Part shown: positions 1-7,879 of the stretch, one piece after another | Position numbering within the stretch: the first letter of the stretch is position 1 | How the letters are laid out: each line of letters opens with the position of its first letter | DNA from: Streptacidiphilus neutrinimicus | GTDB lineage: Bacteria; Actinomycetota; Actinomycetes; Streptomycetales; Streptomycetaceae | Reading direction: 5' to 3' | DNA length: 51,130 nucleotides | Assembly: GCF_000787815.1 (NCBI RefSeq) | Contig: NZ_BBPO01000031.1 | Span: 1 to 51,130, forward strand | The notes under the pieces: model-generated | Databases searched by the model: none | Seen by the model: only the letters and a program-made list of their open reading frames with translations | What the model was told of the DNA's origin: nothing | Position numbers and translations under genes: made by a program

Positions 1-629
1 CCCTCGGGCTGGCGGTCGCGGCGCTGGCGGCGGCGGCCGGGTGCGCCGGGGGGCTCACCACCGACCATCCCGTCGCCGGAGCTGCCGCGCCGGGCTCGAC
101 CGCCCAGTCGGCCGGCTCCGCCCCGGTCTCCGTCCCGACGGCGGCCGTCCCGATGGCCGCCTCGGCACCGGAGCGCCTGGCCATCCCGGCGATCGGCGTG
201 GACACCTCGCTGCTGCGCCTGGGTCTCGCCGCGGACGGCACCGTCCAGGTCCCGCCGATCGCGGCCGATGCGCCGGCCGGCTGGTACGACGGCTCGGTCA
301 CTCCGGGCGAGCGCGGTTCCTCGGTGGTCCTCGGGCACGTCACCGTCGGCCGGTACGGCGACGGCGTCTTCCTGCGGCTGGGCCACCTGGCCGCCGGGGA
401 CCGCATCGAGGTCACCCGCGCGGACGGCACCACCGCCGACTTCACCGTCACCTCCACGCACCGCTACGCCAAGTCGTCCTTCCCCGACCAGCAGGTCTAC
501 GGCCCGAGCCCGCAGCCGGTGCTGAACCTGGTCACCTGCGCGGGGGCCCCGAACACGGCCACCCACACCTATCCGGACAACCTCGTCGTCAGCGCCGTCC
601 TGACCGGCTCCACCGGTCACGGCGGCTGA
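1..629 (+). CDS. Class F-like sortase, lipoprotein-type N-terminus, 5' end outside window
   Basis: The reading frame is open from base 3, so the start lies left of the window; 208 residues are visible. The first residues form a hydrophobic stretch ending in LAAAAGCAGG, which looks like a lipobox, followed by an Ala/Ser/Pro-rich linker and then a sortase domain (RLAIPAIGVD, VVLGHVTVG, LVTCAG). The His of VVLGH and the Cys of LVTCAG fit the sortase active site. Class F sortases are small actinobacterial cysteine transpeptidases whose substrates are often unknown. The odd point is that no arginine occurs anywhere after the Cys: the usual basic position reads YPDNLVV (Pro codon at 573-575). Activity may therefore be altered or lost. 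The family call is firm; function is uncertain. Confidence 0.85.
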   Translation, partial: LGLAVAALAAAAGCAGGLTTDHPVAGAAAPGSTAQSAGSAPVSVPTAAVPMAASAPERLAIPAIGVDTSLLRLGLAADGTVQVPPIAADAPAGWYDGSVTPGERGSSVVLGHVTVGRYGDGVFLRLGHLAAGDRIEVTRADGTTADFTVTSTHRYAKSSFPDQQVYGPSPQPVLNLVTCAGAPNTATHTYPDNLVVSAVLTGSTGHGG

Positions 630-647
630 CGCCCGGGAGACCCTGCC

Positions 648-1076
648 ATGCGCCACCACCGTCCGCTGCGCCCGTGCGGCGCGTTCGCGTCGCACCGCCT
701 CGCCTTCCAGGCGCGGCCCTGCCGGGGCCTGCCGCGCCGCCCCGCCTGCTGCCCGGTCCTGCACCTGGCGGGGGAGCTCGACTTCGCGGCCGTGCCGGCG
801 CTCCTCCTCGCCGTCGCCCGCGCCCTGGAGCTGCCGCGCGGCGGTCACGCGGGGCGGGGCCTGGTGCTGGACCTGGGTGCGCTCACGTTCTGCGACGCCG
901 CCGGGCTGACCGGCCTGCTGCAGGCCCGGGGCATGGCCGACGCCGTCGGCGTGCCCGTCCTGCTGGCGGCGCCGCCGCGCAAGGTGGCCCGCATCCTCGG
1001 GGTCTGCGATCTGCGGCGGTCCCTCCCGCTCCACCCCTCGACGCCGGGACGGCGCCGCCCCTGCTTCGCGCGGTGA
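648..1076 (+). CDS. STAS-domain protein (anti-sigma factor antagonist-like), degenerate phospho-site
   Basis: This 142-aa protein has a basic N-terminal extension of about 35 residues and then a STAS-like fold (VLHLAGELDFAAVPALL, then LVLDLGALTFCDAAGLTGL). In anti-sigma antagonists of the SpoIIAA/RsbV type the second motif normally reads D-S-S/T-G, with the Ser phosphorylated by the partner anti-sigma kinase. Here it reads CDAAG, so the phosphorylatable residue is absent and the protein cannot be switched off in the usual way. The start is supported by GGGAGA about 8 nt upstream. It lies 18 bp behind the sortase. It could be a constitutively binding antagonist or simply an STAS relative with another role. 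Confidence 0.72.
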   Translation: MRHHRPLRPCGAFASHRLAFQARPCRGLPRRPACCPVLHLAGELDFAAVPALLLAVARALELPRGGHAGRGLVLDLGALTFCDAAGLTGLLQARGMADAVGVPVLLAAPPRKVARILGVCDLRRSLPLHPSTPGRRRPCFAR

Positions 1077-1107
1077 GCGTCACCTCCCGGGCGAAGCAGG
1101 GGCGGCG
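1053..1107. terminator. Bidirectional hairpin terminator between convergent genes
   Basis: A perfect 17-bp stem pairs 1053-1069 with 1091-1107, and inside the loop GGTGA/TCACC (1072-1076/1080-1084) can form a further short stem. It overlaps the end of the STAS gene and precedes the stop of the convergent gene at 1119. No T-run follows, as is usual in streptomycetes. Confidence 0.7.
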
Positions 1108-1118
1108 GCGCGGGGCCG

Positions 1119-1472
1119 TCAGGTCTCCAGCACCTCGTCGAGCCCGACGGGGTCGGCCTGCCCGGTGCCCTCGCTGACCACCAGCGGCGGGAGCGCGCTC
1201 TCCTCCGTGATGCCGGGGGTGCCCTTCGCGAACCCCAGGTATCCGGCCGAGCGCATCACGGGCTGGCGCAGGACCGCCTCGTAGCGGCCGAGCACCTGGT
1301 CCTCCTCGTTGACGAGCAGGAGCGTGGCAGGCATCGCGTGGCCTCCGCTGACCCTGAGCACGGGGATGCCGGCCCGGTAGCTGAGGGAGAGGATGCCGAT
1401 CTGGTCGAGGGTCACACCGGTGGCCGGGGCCAGGATGGCGCCGCTGTCCGGGACCGCGTGTTCGCTGCTCAT
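1119..1472 (-). CDS. Hypothetical protein, 117 aa
   Basis: I do not recognise a family. The start at 1472 (MSSEHAVPD) is chosen because a good ribosome binding site, GGAAGG, lies about 6 nt upstream; a longer frame upstream lacks one. The protein is small, acidic and has no membrane segment or signal peptide. Its middle (GILSLSYRAGIPVLRVSGG) and the stretch LLLVNEEDQVLGRYEAVLRQ suggest a small beta-rich fold. It is transcribed divergently from the CYTH-CHAD gene and converges on the STAS gene across a shared terminator. Codon use is like its neighbours, so it is probably a real gene. Confidence 0.6.
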   Translation of the reverse strand: MSSEHAVPDSGAILAPATGVTLDQIGILSLSYRAGIPVLRVSGGHAMPATLLLVNEEDQVLGRYEAVLRQPVMRSAGYLGFAKGTPGITEESALPPLVVSEGTGQADPVGLDEVLET

Positions 1473-1603
1473 GACGCACCTTCCGCTTCGTGCCGGTCCT
1501 GTGGGCTCCGGCGCGCTTGCCCCTTCTGCGCGTGCTGACACGCGGCAGGTCCGGCTCCGCCGGTCCGGTGCGTAGCGCGCGGCGCCCGGGGCAGACGCCG
1601 TCC

Positions 1604-3127
1604 ATGCCCAGCAACGCACACACCGAGCACGAGATCACCTTCGACGGGGTCCCGGCCGGGGACCTGACGGCCACCCGACCCGCGGCCGTCGCGCGAGCCG
1701 AAGCGGGCGACACCGAGATCCTCGACGCGGTCTACTTCGACACCCCCGACCACCGCCTGCTCAGGCGAGGAGTCACCCTGCGCCGCCGCGCCGGCGGCCA
1801 CGACGCGGGCTGGCACCTCAAGCTCCCCGGCGAGCACGGAGGACGCCGCGAGATCGGGCGTCCGCTGCGCGACGGAGGGACCGAGGAGGAGATCCCCCAG
1901 GAGCTGTCGGCCCTGGCCTGCGCCTACGCGCGCGGCGGGCCTCTGGAACCCGTGGCCCATCTGCTGACCCATCGGCGCAGGGTGCTCTGGCTCGACGCGA
2001 AGGAACGCCCGTTGGCCGAGCTGGCCGCCGACCACGTGGCCGCCCGCGTCCTGGACGGCGCCGGGACCGGAACCGGGACGCCCGCGCAGCCCGAGCTGAG
2101 CACCTGGGACGAGACCGAGGTGGAGCTCGTCGACGGCGACGCGAAGCTCCTGGACGCCGCGGCGCGGAAGCTGACCGAGCGGGGCCTCCATCCCGCCGAC
2201 CGAGGCGTCAAGCTGGCCCGGGCCCTGCGCGCCGCCGGACTGGACGTCGAGCCGCCGCGGCGCACCGATGTCACGGGGGCGGGCAGGACGGCCGAGGCAG
2301 TCGTCGCGGCCCTGAGGCAGCACGCGAGGCGCCTGATCGCCCTGGATCCGGACGTCCGGCTCGACGAGCCCGACGCCGTGCACCAGATGCGCGTCACGGC
2401 CCGCACGTTGCGCAGCCTGCTGCGCGCCTGCGCCCCACTCTTCGACACCCGGCGCAGCGATGAACTGGCCGCGGACCTCCGCTGGCTCGGGCACGAGCTC
2501 GGCGGCTACCGCGACCCGGAGGCGCTGCGGGAGCGGCTCGTCGGCCAGGCCCGTGAACTGCCCGCCGACTGCGGCCCCCGGGCGGCCGAACGTAAGCTGC
2601 GCAAGCTGCTCGACCGCCGCTGCCGCCGCGCCCACCGCCACCTGATGACCGTGATGTCGTCGCCTCGCTACTTCGCACTGCTGGACCGGCTGGAGGAGTT
2701 CACCGCCGACCCGCCTCTGCGCCCGGGCAAGCGCGCCGGGCGCGGCCGCGCCAAGAGCTTCCTGCGCCACGAGGCGCGGCGGACCGAGCGGCGGCTGCGC
2801 AAGGCGCTGCGACAGCCCGTGGGCGAGGAACAGGACGAGGCGCTGCACCGCGCCCGCAAGGCGGCCAAGCGGACGCGCTACCTCGCCGGAGCCCTGGAGC
2901 CGGTCGTCGGCGCGAAGGCGGAGCGTCTGGAGGCCCGGCACAAGAAGATCCACAAGCGGCTCGGAGCCCACCAGGACGCGCGCGGCGCCGAGCAGGCCCT
3001 GGGCGAGCTGGCGCGCCTCGACGGAACCCGGCCGGGCGAGGCCTTCGCCTTCGGCGTCCTGCGGGCCCGTCAGCGCGACGCCTCCCCGGCCCACATCGCC
3101 GCCGCCCGCCGCGCCGCGGGCCTTTGA
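1604..3127 (+). CDS. CYTH and CHAD domain-containing protein
   Basis: This is a 507-aa protein with an N-terminal CYTH domain (about residues 1-200; HEITF, then YFDTPDHRLLRRGVTLRRR and WHLKLPG) and a C-terminal CHAD domain (about 230-500; VHQMRVTARTLRSLL, later LHRARKAAKRTRYL). CYTH enzymes act on triphosphate groups, and CHAD domains are His-rich helical domains that bind polyphosphate, so a role in inorganic polyphosphate or triphosphate metabolism is expected in the cytoplasm. The CYTH signature ExExK is degenerate here: the motif reads EHEIT, with Thr in place of Lys, so catalysis may be weak or absent. The start at 1604 begins the conserved domain almost at once; a longer frame from 1490 would add 38 low-quality residues. 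Confidence 0.88.
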   Translation: MPSNAHTEHEITFDGVPAGDLTATRPAAVARAEAGDTEILDAVYFDTPDHRLLRRGVTLRRRAGGHDAGWHLKLPGEHGGRREIGRPLRDGGTEEEIPQELSALACAYARGGPLEPVAHLLTHRRRVLWLDAKERPLAELAADHVAARVLDGAGTGTGTPAQPELSTWDETEVELVDGDAKLLDAAARKLTERGLHPADRGVKLARALRAAGLDVEPPRRTDVTGAGRTAEAVVAALRQHARRLIALDPDVRLDEPDAVHQMRVTARTLRSLLRACAPLFDTRRSDELAADLRWLGHELGGYRDPEALRERLVGQARELPADCGPRAAERKLRKLLDRRCRRAHRHLMTVMSSPRYFALLDRLEEFTADPPLRPGKRAGRGRAKSFLRHEARRTERRLRKALRQPVGEEQDEALHRARKAAKRTRYLAGALEPVVGAKAERLEARHKKIHKRLGAHQDARGAEQALGELARLDGTRPGEAFAFGVLRARQRDASPAHIAAARRAAGL

Positions 3128-3146
3128 GCCACGCTGACGGACGGAG

Positions 3147-4127
3147 CTACGGCGCCTTGGACTCCACGCGGCCGAACGCGTCCGGGGCGGCTGACAGCGC
3201 GTCGCACGCCTTCTGCCAGGCGGGGTCGGCGGGGTCGAGCGCGGTGCGAAGGTAGGCCCAGGTCAGATGCCGGACGGCGGTGACGCGGGCGGGGTTCTCG
3301 TCGGTGGTCTCGGCGACGTCGTAGCCGGAGACGCCGCCGAGGCCGTGTTCGGCGCCGAACAGGGTGAGCAGGGTCTTGGGGGCGGGGGAGAGGTGGTAGG
3401 GGTCCGTGTGCCAGGAGGGGCCGCGGACCGTCAGGTGGGGCGAGGCGTCGGCGTCTCCGGCGACCACGAGGGCGGGCGTGGTCATCGTCGAGAAGTCGAT
3501 GGTGGAGAAGAACCCGTAGTGCTCGATCACGAACTCGGTCAGCGCGTCGCCGCCCCGGCCGGGCGCGGCGAGCAGCACGCCCGCCTTGACGCGCGGCTCC
3601 TTCAGGTCCACTTCCTCGCCGGTTCGGGGGTCGGTCAGCCGGGCTCCGAGCAGCATGCTCGCGGTGTGGCCGCCCATCGAGTGGCCGGCCACGGCCACCC
3701 TGTCACGGTCCAGGCGGCCGCGGAGCTGCGGAACGGTCGCCTCGATCGTGTCGAGCCCGTCGAGCACGCGGGTCATGTCCTCGGCGCGGGAGCGCCAGTA
3801 CAGCGGCGCCTCCGGGTCGTCGGGGTCCAGCCGCAGCGTGCGCGAGCTGAGGTGGGTGGGCTGGATCACGGCGAAGCCGTGCGCCGCCCAGAAGTCGGCG
3901 AGCGGCGCGTAGCCGTCCAGCGAGGAGAGGTGGTTCGACGGGCCGTGTCCGTGTGAGAGGAGCACGATCGGCAGATCGCCGCCGCTCGTCGGCGCGGAGA
4001 CGCGGACCTGCAGGTCGACGGCCCGGCCGGGGGCGGGCAGGGTCACCGGGGCGACCGAGAGGACGGGGGCGGGCGCGCCGAGGGCGGCGGCCGCGTAGGT
4101 CGGTGCGTTGGTCGGTGTCGTGGTCAT
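3147..4127 (-). CDS. Alpha/beta hydrolase (chlorophyllase/PAF-acetylhydrolase-like)
   Basis: This 326-aa protein has an alpha/beta-hydrolase core: LPIVLLSHGHGPS holds the oxyanion-hole region, AVAGHSMGGHTAS is the GxSxG nucleophile elbow with Ser, ALVVAGDADASP fits the acid strand, and FGAEHGLGG carries the catalytic His. No signal peptide is seen, so it should act in the cytoplasm on a small ester or lipid-like substrate. The start at 4127 (MTTTPTNAP) begins the protein proper; the 47 residues upstream in frame lie over the promoter. It is divergent from a TetR gene, and its promoter carries two matching palindromic sites, so it is very likely the target of that repressor. Confidence 0.85.
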   Translation of the reverse strand: MTTTPTNAPTYAAAALGAPAPVLSVAPVTLPAPGRAVDLQVRVSAPTSGGDLPIVLLSHGHGPSNHLSSLDGYAPLADFWAAHGFAVIQPTHLSSRTLRLDPDDPEAPLYWRSRAEDMTRVLDGLDTIEATVPQLRGRLDRDRVAVAGHSMGGHTASMLLGARLTDPRTGEEVDLKEPRVKAGVLLAAPGRGGDALTEFVIEHYGFFSTIDFSTMTTPALVVAGDADASPHLTVRGPSWHTDPYHLSPAPKTLLTLFGAEHGLGGVSGYDVAETTDENPARVTAVRHLTWAYLRTALDPADPAWQKACDALSAAPDAFGRVESKAP

Positions 4128-4221
4128 GGGGAGTGTTTCCCTTCCGGAGGCCCTGCCACGGACCTCGACGGGCGGTGGCGGACGCGAGGGACAGGAACGC
4201 CGCGCTCGGCTAGTCTCTAAG

Positions 4222-4259
4222 CGGAGCGTCGTTCCGAAACTATACGGATCAGCGTTCCG
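4222..4259. promoter_or_regulatory. Two TetR operator-like 15-bp imperfect palindromes
   Basis: Sites at 4222-4236 and 4245-4259 share the form CGGA-N4-CGTTCCG, an imperfect palindrome whose ideal would be CGGAACG-N-CGTTCCG. They lie 23 bp apart, roughly two helical turns, one at the transcription start and one between the -10 and -35 of the hydrolase promoter. Binding there would block that promoter and probably also affect the divergent TetR gene. Confidence 0.6.
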
Positions 4260-4268
4260 TTTCGTCAA
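4239..4268 (-). promoter_or_regulatory. Promoter of the alpha/beta hydrolase gene
   Basis: Read on the minus strand this is TTGACG (4268-4263), an 18-nt spacer and TATAGT (4244-4239), close to the housekeeping consensus. Transcription would start near 4232, giving a leader of roughly 105 nt before the start at 4127. The TetR operator pair covers the spacer and the start site. Confidence 0.65.
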
Positions 4269-4293
4269 CGGCTACGCAGTCAACGGCTACGCA
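4264..4293 (+). repeat. Two tandem copies of a 15-bp unit
   Basis: The unit GTCAACGGCTACGCA occurs exactly twice, at 4264-4278 and 4279-4293, just before the TetR ribosome binding site. The first copy overlaps the -35 of the divergent hydrolase promoter. It may be a recent slippage duplication; a regulatory role is possible but not shown. Confidence 0.8.
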
Positions 4294-4311
4294 ACGGAGA
4301 AGGGGAGTGCG

Positions 4312-4917
4312 GTGTCGGCAGCAGAGCAGCCCGCGTCGGTGGCGGCACGAGGCAAGCGCGCCGACGCGCTGCGCAACCAGCAGACGCTGCTGGCCGCCGC
4401 CGCGGAGGTGTTCGTCGCCTCGGGCGTCGACGCGCCCATCCGCCAGATCGCGGCCAAGGCGGGCGTCGGCATCGGCACCATCTACCGGCACTTCCCGACC
4501 CGGGCGGACCTCGTGGTCGCCGTCTACCGCCACCAGGTCGAGGCCTGCGCCGAGGCCGGACCGGCGCTGCTGGCCCAGGCCGGCTCGCCGCTGGCGGCGC
4601 TTCGCCAGTGGGTGGACCTCTTCGTGGACTTCCTGGTCACCAAGCACGGGCTGGCGAACGCGCTCCAGTCCGACAGCGGCGGCTTCGAGGCCCTGCACGC
4701 CTACTTCCTCGACCGCCTCGTCCCTGTCTGCGGCCGGCTCCTCGACGCGGCCGAGCAGGCGGGCGAGATCACGCCGGGCGTCCGGCCCTACGAGCTCATG
4801 CGCGGCATCGGCAACCTCTGCGTCGGGCGTGACGGCGACCCCGCCTACGATCCGCGCCGCCTGGTCGGGCTGCTCCTGCGGGGGCTTCAGCAGGAGCAGC
4901 CCGACGGGCTCAGCTGA
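4312..4917 (+). CDS. TetR family transcriptional regulator
   Basis: This 201-aa protein has a TetR N-terminal helix-turn-helix (about residues 20-65; RNQQTLLAAAAEVFVASG, then IAAKAGVGIGTIYRHFPTRADLV) and a helical C-terminal ligand domain of the kind that follows in SCO1712/TetR_C33-like regulators. The GTG at 4312 is preferred because GGAGAAGGGG lies just upstream; a longer frame from 4108 runs through the promoter and operators. It is divergent from the hydrolase gene, and the intergenic DNA carries two matching palindromes, so local repression plus autoregulation is the simplest model. Its last 8 bp overlap the convergent GH5 gene. Confidence 0.9.
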   Translation: MSAAEQPASVAARGKRADALRNQQTLLAAAAEVFVASGVDAPIRQIAAKAGVGIGTIYRHFPTRADLVVAVYRHQVEACAEAGPALLAQAGSPLAALRQWVDLFVDFLVTKHGLANALQSDSGGFEALHAYFLDRLVPVCGRLLDAAEQAGEITPGVRPYELMRGIGNLCVGRDGDPAYDPRRLVGLLLRGLQQEQPDGLS

Positions 4918-6889
4918 GCGGTCGGCAGAGCAGCGCGTCCGGAACGCCTCCGTCGTTCCAGTTCCAGGTGTACGCGACGCCCGCGACGTACTCGTTGTCG
5001 GCGCACTGGCCCTTGTAGTAGCCGGGGGCCCAGTCGCTGGCGGTGGAGCCGCCGCTCGACGGGCGGTTGTCGCCGTGGTCGAACCAGACGTCGTGCCCCG
5101 TGGTCGGCAGCGGCGTGGCCGAGGGCGCGCACAGCAGCGCGGCCATGGCGTTGTTGTTGACGCTGTAGCCCGCCGCGAAGGTGTTGTCGGGGCACTGAAG
5201 CTTGCTGTAACCCGAGGCCCAGTCCCCCTCGGTGACATAGCGTTCGTCGGTGACCACCGTCCAGGCGCCGGACGCCTTGGCGGGCTCGTTCGCGTCGGTG
5301 CACAGGCCGCGGCTGTCGCTGCGGCCGAGCGCGACCAGGCGTTCGGTGTCGGGGCAGTCGCCCTTGCGGTTGCCGTAGGACCAGTCGGGCTGCGCCAGCA
5401 TGGTCGCGGAGACGTCGTAGTCGGCGTGGTCGAGGTCCAGCATGTTCCAGTGGTTCGCCTGGGGGACCTGGCCGGTGTGGCTCGGCGCGTCGACCAGCGC
5501 GTTCCAGTCCGCGGCGCGCCAGTCGCCGCCGTCCTCGATGCCCTGGCGGACGCCGCTCGCGGAGTAGGACAGCAGCGACCAGTTGTCCTGCTGGTCGCCG
5601 TTCGCGTCGGTGTAGCCGATCAGCGGCCAGACGGCGAAGTCGGTGTCGTTCTGCTCCAGGATGTTCGTGAAGTTGTCGAACCAGGCCTGTTCCTTGCTGT
5701 CGGTCGAGCCGCGCCCGGCGGCGCCGAACTCGCTGACCCACACCGGCGCGGTGAAGTGCTGGCCGGACTGGGTGACGAACAGGGCTTCGGAGTTGACCGC
5801 CTGGGCCAGCTGCGCGGGGGTCAGGTCCTCGTAGCGCGGGTCGCTGGTGGCGCCGAGGCCGCTTGCGGCACCGGAGTTGGCGGGACCGGTGTAGGCGTAG
5901 AAGTGGGCCGAGTAGACGAGCTTGCCCGAATCGATCAGGGTGTTGGAGAGGTTCGCGACCGGCGTCAGCATCGGACGTCCGTGCGGCAGCCCGTTGAGCG
6001 GGATGCCGTACCAGTTGATGCCCTCCATGATGACGAGCATGTCCGGGTCGGCCTGGAGGATCTTGTTGCCGGCGTCCTCGAAGGCGGCGTACTCGTCGTG
6101 GTCGTCGTACCAGCCCCAGTTGGGGTCGTCGGTGATGTCACGCCGGACCTCGTTGCGCAGGTCCGCGCCGACCACGCGCTTGTTCGCCTGGTAGCGGTTC
6201 ACCATGAACAGCCAGTCGGCCTCCCACTGGGCGGTGGTCTGACCGCTGTTCCAGCGCTCGTTGCCGTCCACGCCGCAGCACCAGCGGTAGGTGGTGGTGT
6301 GGTTGTTCAGGATCACCGCGAAGCCGTCGGCGGTGAGCGCTGCGACGACCGCGTCGTAGACCTGCAGTGGGGTGTCGCCGCGCAGTTGGGGGTTGGCCGC
6401 CACGGCCGCGTCGGGCACGGTGGAGGTGTCGTGGACCAGCGCGTCGGCGAACGGCAGCCGGATCGCGTCCAGGCCGAGGGAGTGGTAGTCCGCGAGGATC
6501 TGCGAGAGCGGCGCCCGGTCCAGCCCCAGCGGGACGTCGTAGGACACCTCGCCGTGCTCGTTGTTCGCCGGGTCGGTCGCGTCGCCGCTGCCCAGGTAGT
6601 GGCCCTGGGCGCCGTCCCAGTTCCCGGCCTTGAGCTTGAACCGGTTCCCTTTCGCGTCGACGATGTACCGCCCCCTGGTGCTGAGCGGCCCCGTCCAGGA
6701 GGCCGCCAACTGCGGCCCGGTCAGCGCGACCGGCGGGGCGGCCGCAGCCGTCGAGGCGAAGGCGGCGGCCTCCGCGTCTGCCGCGGGCGCGGGGACCGCC
6801 GCGGCCAACAGGCCTGCTGCGGCCAGCGCGACGGGCGTCACCAGGGCGACGGCCCGGGCGACGACCGACGGGCGACGGGTCGATGTCAT
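4910..6889 (-). CDS. Secreted glycoside hydrolase family 5 (cellulase-like) with C-terminal Cys repeats
   Basis: This 659-aa protein begins with a Sec-type signal (basic start, hydrophobic 12-32, cleavage near APAADA). Residues about 70-470 form a GH5 TIM barrel: IRLPFADALV, VILNNHTTT, DLRNEV with the likely acid/base Glu247, and WVSEFG with the likely nucleophile Glu387. It would cleave beta-1,4-glucan or a related polysaccharide outside the cell. The C-terminal third carries three similar units (about 502-530, 557-587, 619-655), each with a DWxxGxxKxxC start and a later Leu-Cys. I do not recognise this module. The start has a strong ribosome binding site (GGGAGGG). Confidence 0.88.
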   Translation of the reverse strand: MTSTRRPSVVARAVALVTPVALAAAGLLAAAVPAPAADAEAAAFASTAAAAPPVALTGPQLAASWTGPLSTRGRYIVDAKGNRFKLKAGNWDGAQGHYLGSGDATDPANNEHGEVSYDVPLGLDRAPLSQILADYHSLGLDAIRLPFADALVHDTSTVPDAAVAANPQLRGDTPLQVYDAVVAALTADGFAVILNNHTTTYRWCCGVDGNERWNSGQTTAQWEADWLFMVNRYQANKRVVGADLRNEVRRDITDDPNWGWYDDHDEYAAFEDAGNKILQADPDMLVIMEGINWYGIPLNGLPHGRPMLTPVANLSNTLIDSGKLVYSAHFYAYTGPANSGAASGLGATSDPRYEDLTPAQLAQAVNSEALFVTQSGQHFTAPVWVSEFGAAGRGSTDSKEQAWFDNFTNILEQNDTDFAVWPLIGYTDANGDQQDNWSLLSYSASGVRQGIEDGGDWRAADWNALVDAPSHTGQVPQANHWNMLDLDHADYDVSATMLAQPDWSYGNRKGDCPDTERLVALGRSDSRGLCTDANEPAKASGAWTVVTDERYVTEGDWASGYSKLQCPDNTFAAGYSVNNNAMAALLCAPSATPLPTTGHDVWFDHGDNRPSSGGSTASDWAPGYYKGQCADNEYVAGVAYTWNWNDGGVPDALLCRPLS

Positions 6890-7068
6890 GAAGTTGCCCT
6901 CCCAGGCTGAGGATTGGGGAGAGGAGGGTGCCGGTGACGGTGGTGTGTGCCGGGCTTGGCGCCCGCTGTCACGGAGGCTCCCCGAGAGGGCATGCGCCCG
7001 TCAAGAAGGGCGGCGAACGGTGCGGGTCCTCACCCGCTGAACGCGGAGCGCGATGGTCGACGCAGGGG

Positions 7069-7533
7069 TCAGTACTCACCCTTGATCACGAAGAAGGAGC
7101 CGCGGATCTCGCCCGCGAGCTTCGACTTCTGACGGGCGAACTTGAAGCGCGTCGCGAGCTCCTCGGGGACGTCCATGCCCTGCGAGAGCTTGAACCCCAC
7201 GGCGCGCTTCTTCCCCTCCTCGACGCCGTACATCACGTTCACCGCCAGGCCGGACTCGTAGAACACGTAGGCCATCCGCAGGCCGTCGACCTCGAAGGAG
7301 GACACCTCCAGCGGGCGGGAGGAGAGGACGATGTCGCGCTCCTCGGACAGCACCCGGTTCACGTAGGCGAGCACCTCCGGCGCCTCGTCCGCGGGGCTGA
7401 CGGTGAACACGTGGTCGTACTTGTTCCTGTAGTAGCGCGCCTCGTTCGCGCGCAGCCCTGCCAGCGCCTCCGCGACCGGGGACGACTCCAGGCCGACGGT
7501 GGACACGTTCACGAAGTCGACGGCGTAGGGCAT
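7069..7533 (-). CDS. Hypothetical protein, 154 aa
   Basis: No family is recognised. The protein is soluble and mixed alpha/beta, opens with MPYAVDFVNVSTVGLESSP and ends in a basic stretch (FKFARQKSKLAGEIRGSFF). A Tyr/Arg-rich segment (RANEARYYRNKYDHVFTVSP) precedes the likely core. The start at 7533 has GGAG about 5 nt upstream. The next upstream sequence on the same strand is a decayed NlpC/P60 fragment, so this gene may once have been part of a larger unit. The lower density of Arg and Ala compared with shadow frames supports it being real. Confidence 0.62.
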   Translation of the reverse strand: MPYAVDFVNVSTVGLESSPVAEALAGLRANEARYYRNKYDHVFTVSPADEAPEVLAYVNRVLSEERDIVLSSRPLEVSSFEVDGLRMAYVFYESGLAVNVMYGVEEGKKRAVGFKLSQGMDVPEELATRFKFARQKSKLAGEIRGSFFVIKGEY

Positions 7534-7879
7534 GCGCTCTCCTGACGGCGGTGGCCGGATCGGACGTCATCCCAGCTTGCAGGCACTGCGGCACCCGCGC
7601 CAGCGCCGGGGCCACGTAGACGCCGGCGTGGTGCGCGGACGACCTGCCGGCGCCGAAGAAGACCAGGTCACCGGGGACCGGAGATGCGGGTCGAGCGCGG
7701 AGAACGGCCGCCCGATCGCCCCGGCTGGTCGGGCGGCCGGAGCGAGAGGCGGTGCCAGGGACACCCCACGCGCCGCAGCGCGCATCTGTCAGCACGACAG
7801 CCGGGTTCTGGGAAGGCCGCCGCCGCCCCAGAAGTCTGACCAGCGGGTGGGGACGTCTCCGGTCCCGGGCGTCCGCCGG
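7534..7879. other. Gene-poor stretch holding an NlpC/P60 remnant
   Basis: This 346-bp stretch between two minus-strand genes has no intact reading frame that I can support. The only recognisable content is the short NlpC/P60 fragment on the minus strand around 7580-7699. Confidence 0.6.
7580..7699 (-). pseudogene. NlpC/P60 peptidoglycan hydrolase fragment
   Basis: On the minus strand the translated stretch contains PGDLVFFGAG followed by HHAGVYVAP, the central GDLVFF...HVGIY block of NlpC/P60 cell-wall endopeptidases with its catalytic His region. The Cys-containing half upstream and the rest of the fold downstream are missing, and the frame runs into unrelated sequence. It is a decayed remnant of a cell-wall hydrolase gene. 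Confidence 0.6.

Noticed and set aside
1469-3094. Long open frame on the minus strand opposite the CYTH-CHAD gene
   Set aside because: It lacks recognisable domains, has shadow-like composition and is explained by the high GC content of the real gene on the plus strand.
6890-7068. CebR box before the GH5 gene
   Set aside because: I looked for TGGGAGCGCTCCCA or a near match in this gap and found none.
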